The position numbers and the translations under genes were made by a program. From the NCBI RefSeq assembly GCF_004027225.2, contig NC_046358.1, positions 65,243,028-65,307,027 of the forward strand: a DNA stretch of 64,000 nucleotides, given 5' to 3'. Shown piece after piece: positions 63,480 through 64,000 of the stretch (position 1 is the first letter of the stretch; each line of letters starts with the position of its first letter). Origin of the DNA: Strigops habroptila. Lineage: Eukaryota; Chordata; Aves; Psittaciformes; Psittacidae. Below the pieces are notes generated by a model. It was not told the origin of the DNA. It searched no databases and was given only the letters and a program-made list of their open reading frames with translations.

Positions 63480-64000
63480 AAACAGAAATTGTAATACAAC
63501 ACTGGCAGGGCCCTGAGGTCACTAACAGGCCTTACTGTCCCTGCCCAGCCTGGCCCAGGGCCTGCCCTGACGACCCATTTCAGCCCATCGCAGGGCCATC
63601 AATCCCCACCCCAGTGATGCCACAAGAGTACTGCTCTCCAGCTCCACCAGAGCCCTGCCTGGCCATGGGTCCTATTAACGTCCCACAGGCTGACATCCTG
63701 GCCCCGCCTCATCCCCATGGTCCTGTCTGGCCATTCTGGGTCCTTGTCCAACACTGCTTCTCCTCCCCAGGCCTGACTCTCACCTCTGTGCTGATGGGCC
63801 CCTGCCTGGCATTGGCCTGGCCTAATCACCACAGGCCTGCCTGGTAACCAGGGTGCCAGACCCTGACCTATGGACTGACCTGCTGTATCATCATGAACCT
63901 GCCTGACTGCCTGGAGTCTTGGTTGAACCTGGCCATAACCTCTGGGTCTGCCCCACTCACCTCATGGAGATACTATGGGACGGACTGACAGGCAACCCCC
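63480..64000. other. C-rich, CpG-poor block at the window end
   Basis: Composition changes sharply from A/T-rich to C-rich on +, with recurring words such as cctgcctgg, ctggcc and cctgac. CpG is scarce, so it is not a typical CpG-island promoter. It looks like a repeat-derived or low-complexity segment; I cannot assign a family. Confidence 0.4.

Overview
The window is vertebrate nuclear DNA, almost certainly from a bird. Introns are compact, there are many CR1 LINE 3' tails (with the ATTCTATG-type ends typical of avian CR1), and three LTRs look like avian endogenous-retrovirus LTRs. The exons read as clear orthologues of E2F8, CSRP3, ZDHHC13 and DHCR7. The LTR types suggest a bird other than a galliform, but I cannot name the species.

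Layout: (1) about 1-11.35 kb, + strand: E2F8, an atypical E2F repressor. Its first coding exon is cut by the window edge; the stop codon and 3'UTR are present. (2) 11.35-20.7 kb: gene-poor DNA with CR1 fragments, which probably hides the CSRP3 promoter and its noncoding first exon. (3) 20.7-29.2 kb, + strand: CSRP3 (muscle LIM protein), five coding exons, 196 aa, complete. (4) 29.5-30.1 kb: a solo LTR in the tail-to-tail gap. (5) 30.77-48.76 kb, - strand: ZDHHC13, 17 coding exons that join in frame to 622 aa, with a CpG-island promoter at 48.3-48.9 kb. (6) 48.9-57.1 kb: mostly noncoding, with a CR1, a 47-bp-period tandem array, another LTR, and a set of splice-framed candidate exons of unknown identity. 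(7) 57.14-62.66 kb, - strand: DHCR7, seven coding exons, 475 aa, complete, plus a likely 5' noncoding exon at 63.2-63.3 kb.

The four genes do not form a functional pathway. E2F8 acts in cell-cycle transcription, CSRP3 in striated muscle, ZDHHC13 in Golgi/ER protein S-acylation and DHCR7 in the last step of cholesterol synthesis. The E2F8-CSRP3-ZDHHC13 block matches mammals. DHCR7 next to it does not match the human arrangement.

The strongest unusual observation is in ZDHHC13. The CRD and the flanking zinc-ligand residues are intact, but the catalytic motif reads DQHS: a serine codon (TCT) replaces the nucleophilic cysteine. The rest of the gene is an intact open frame. This suggests a ZDHHC13 without acyltransferase chemistry that may persist as an ankyrin-repeat scaffold. 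Exon boundaries were derived by hand from splice signals, reading-frame phase and remembered family sequence; no alignment was run.
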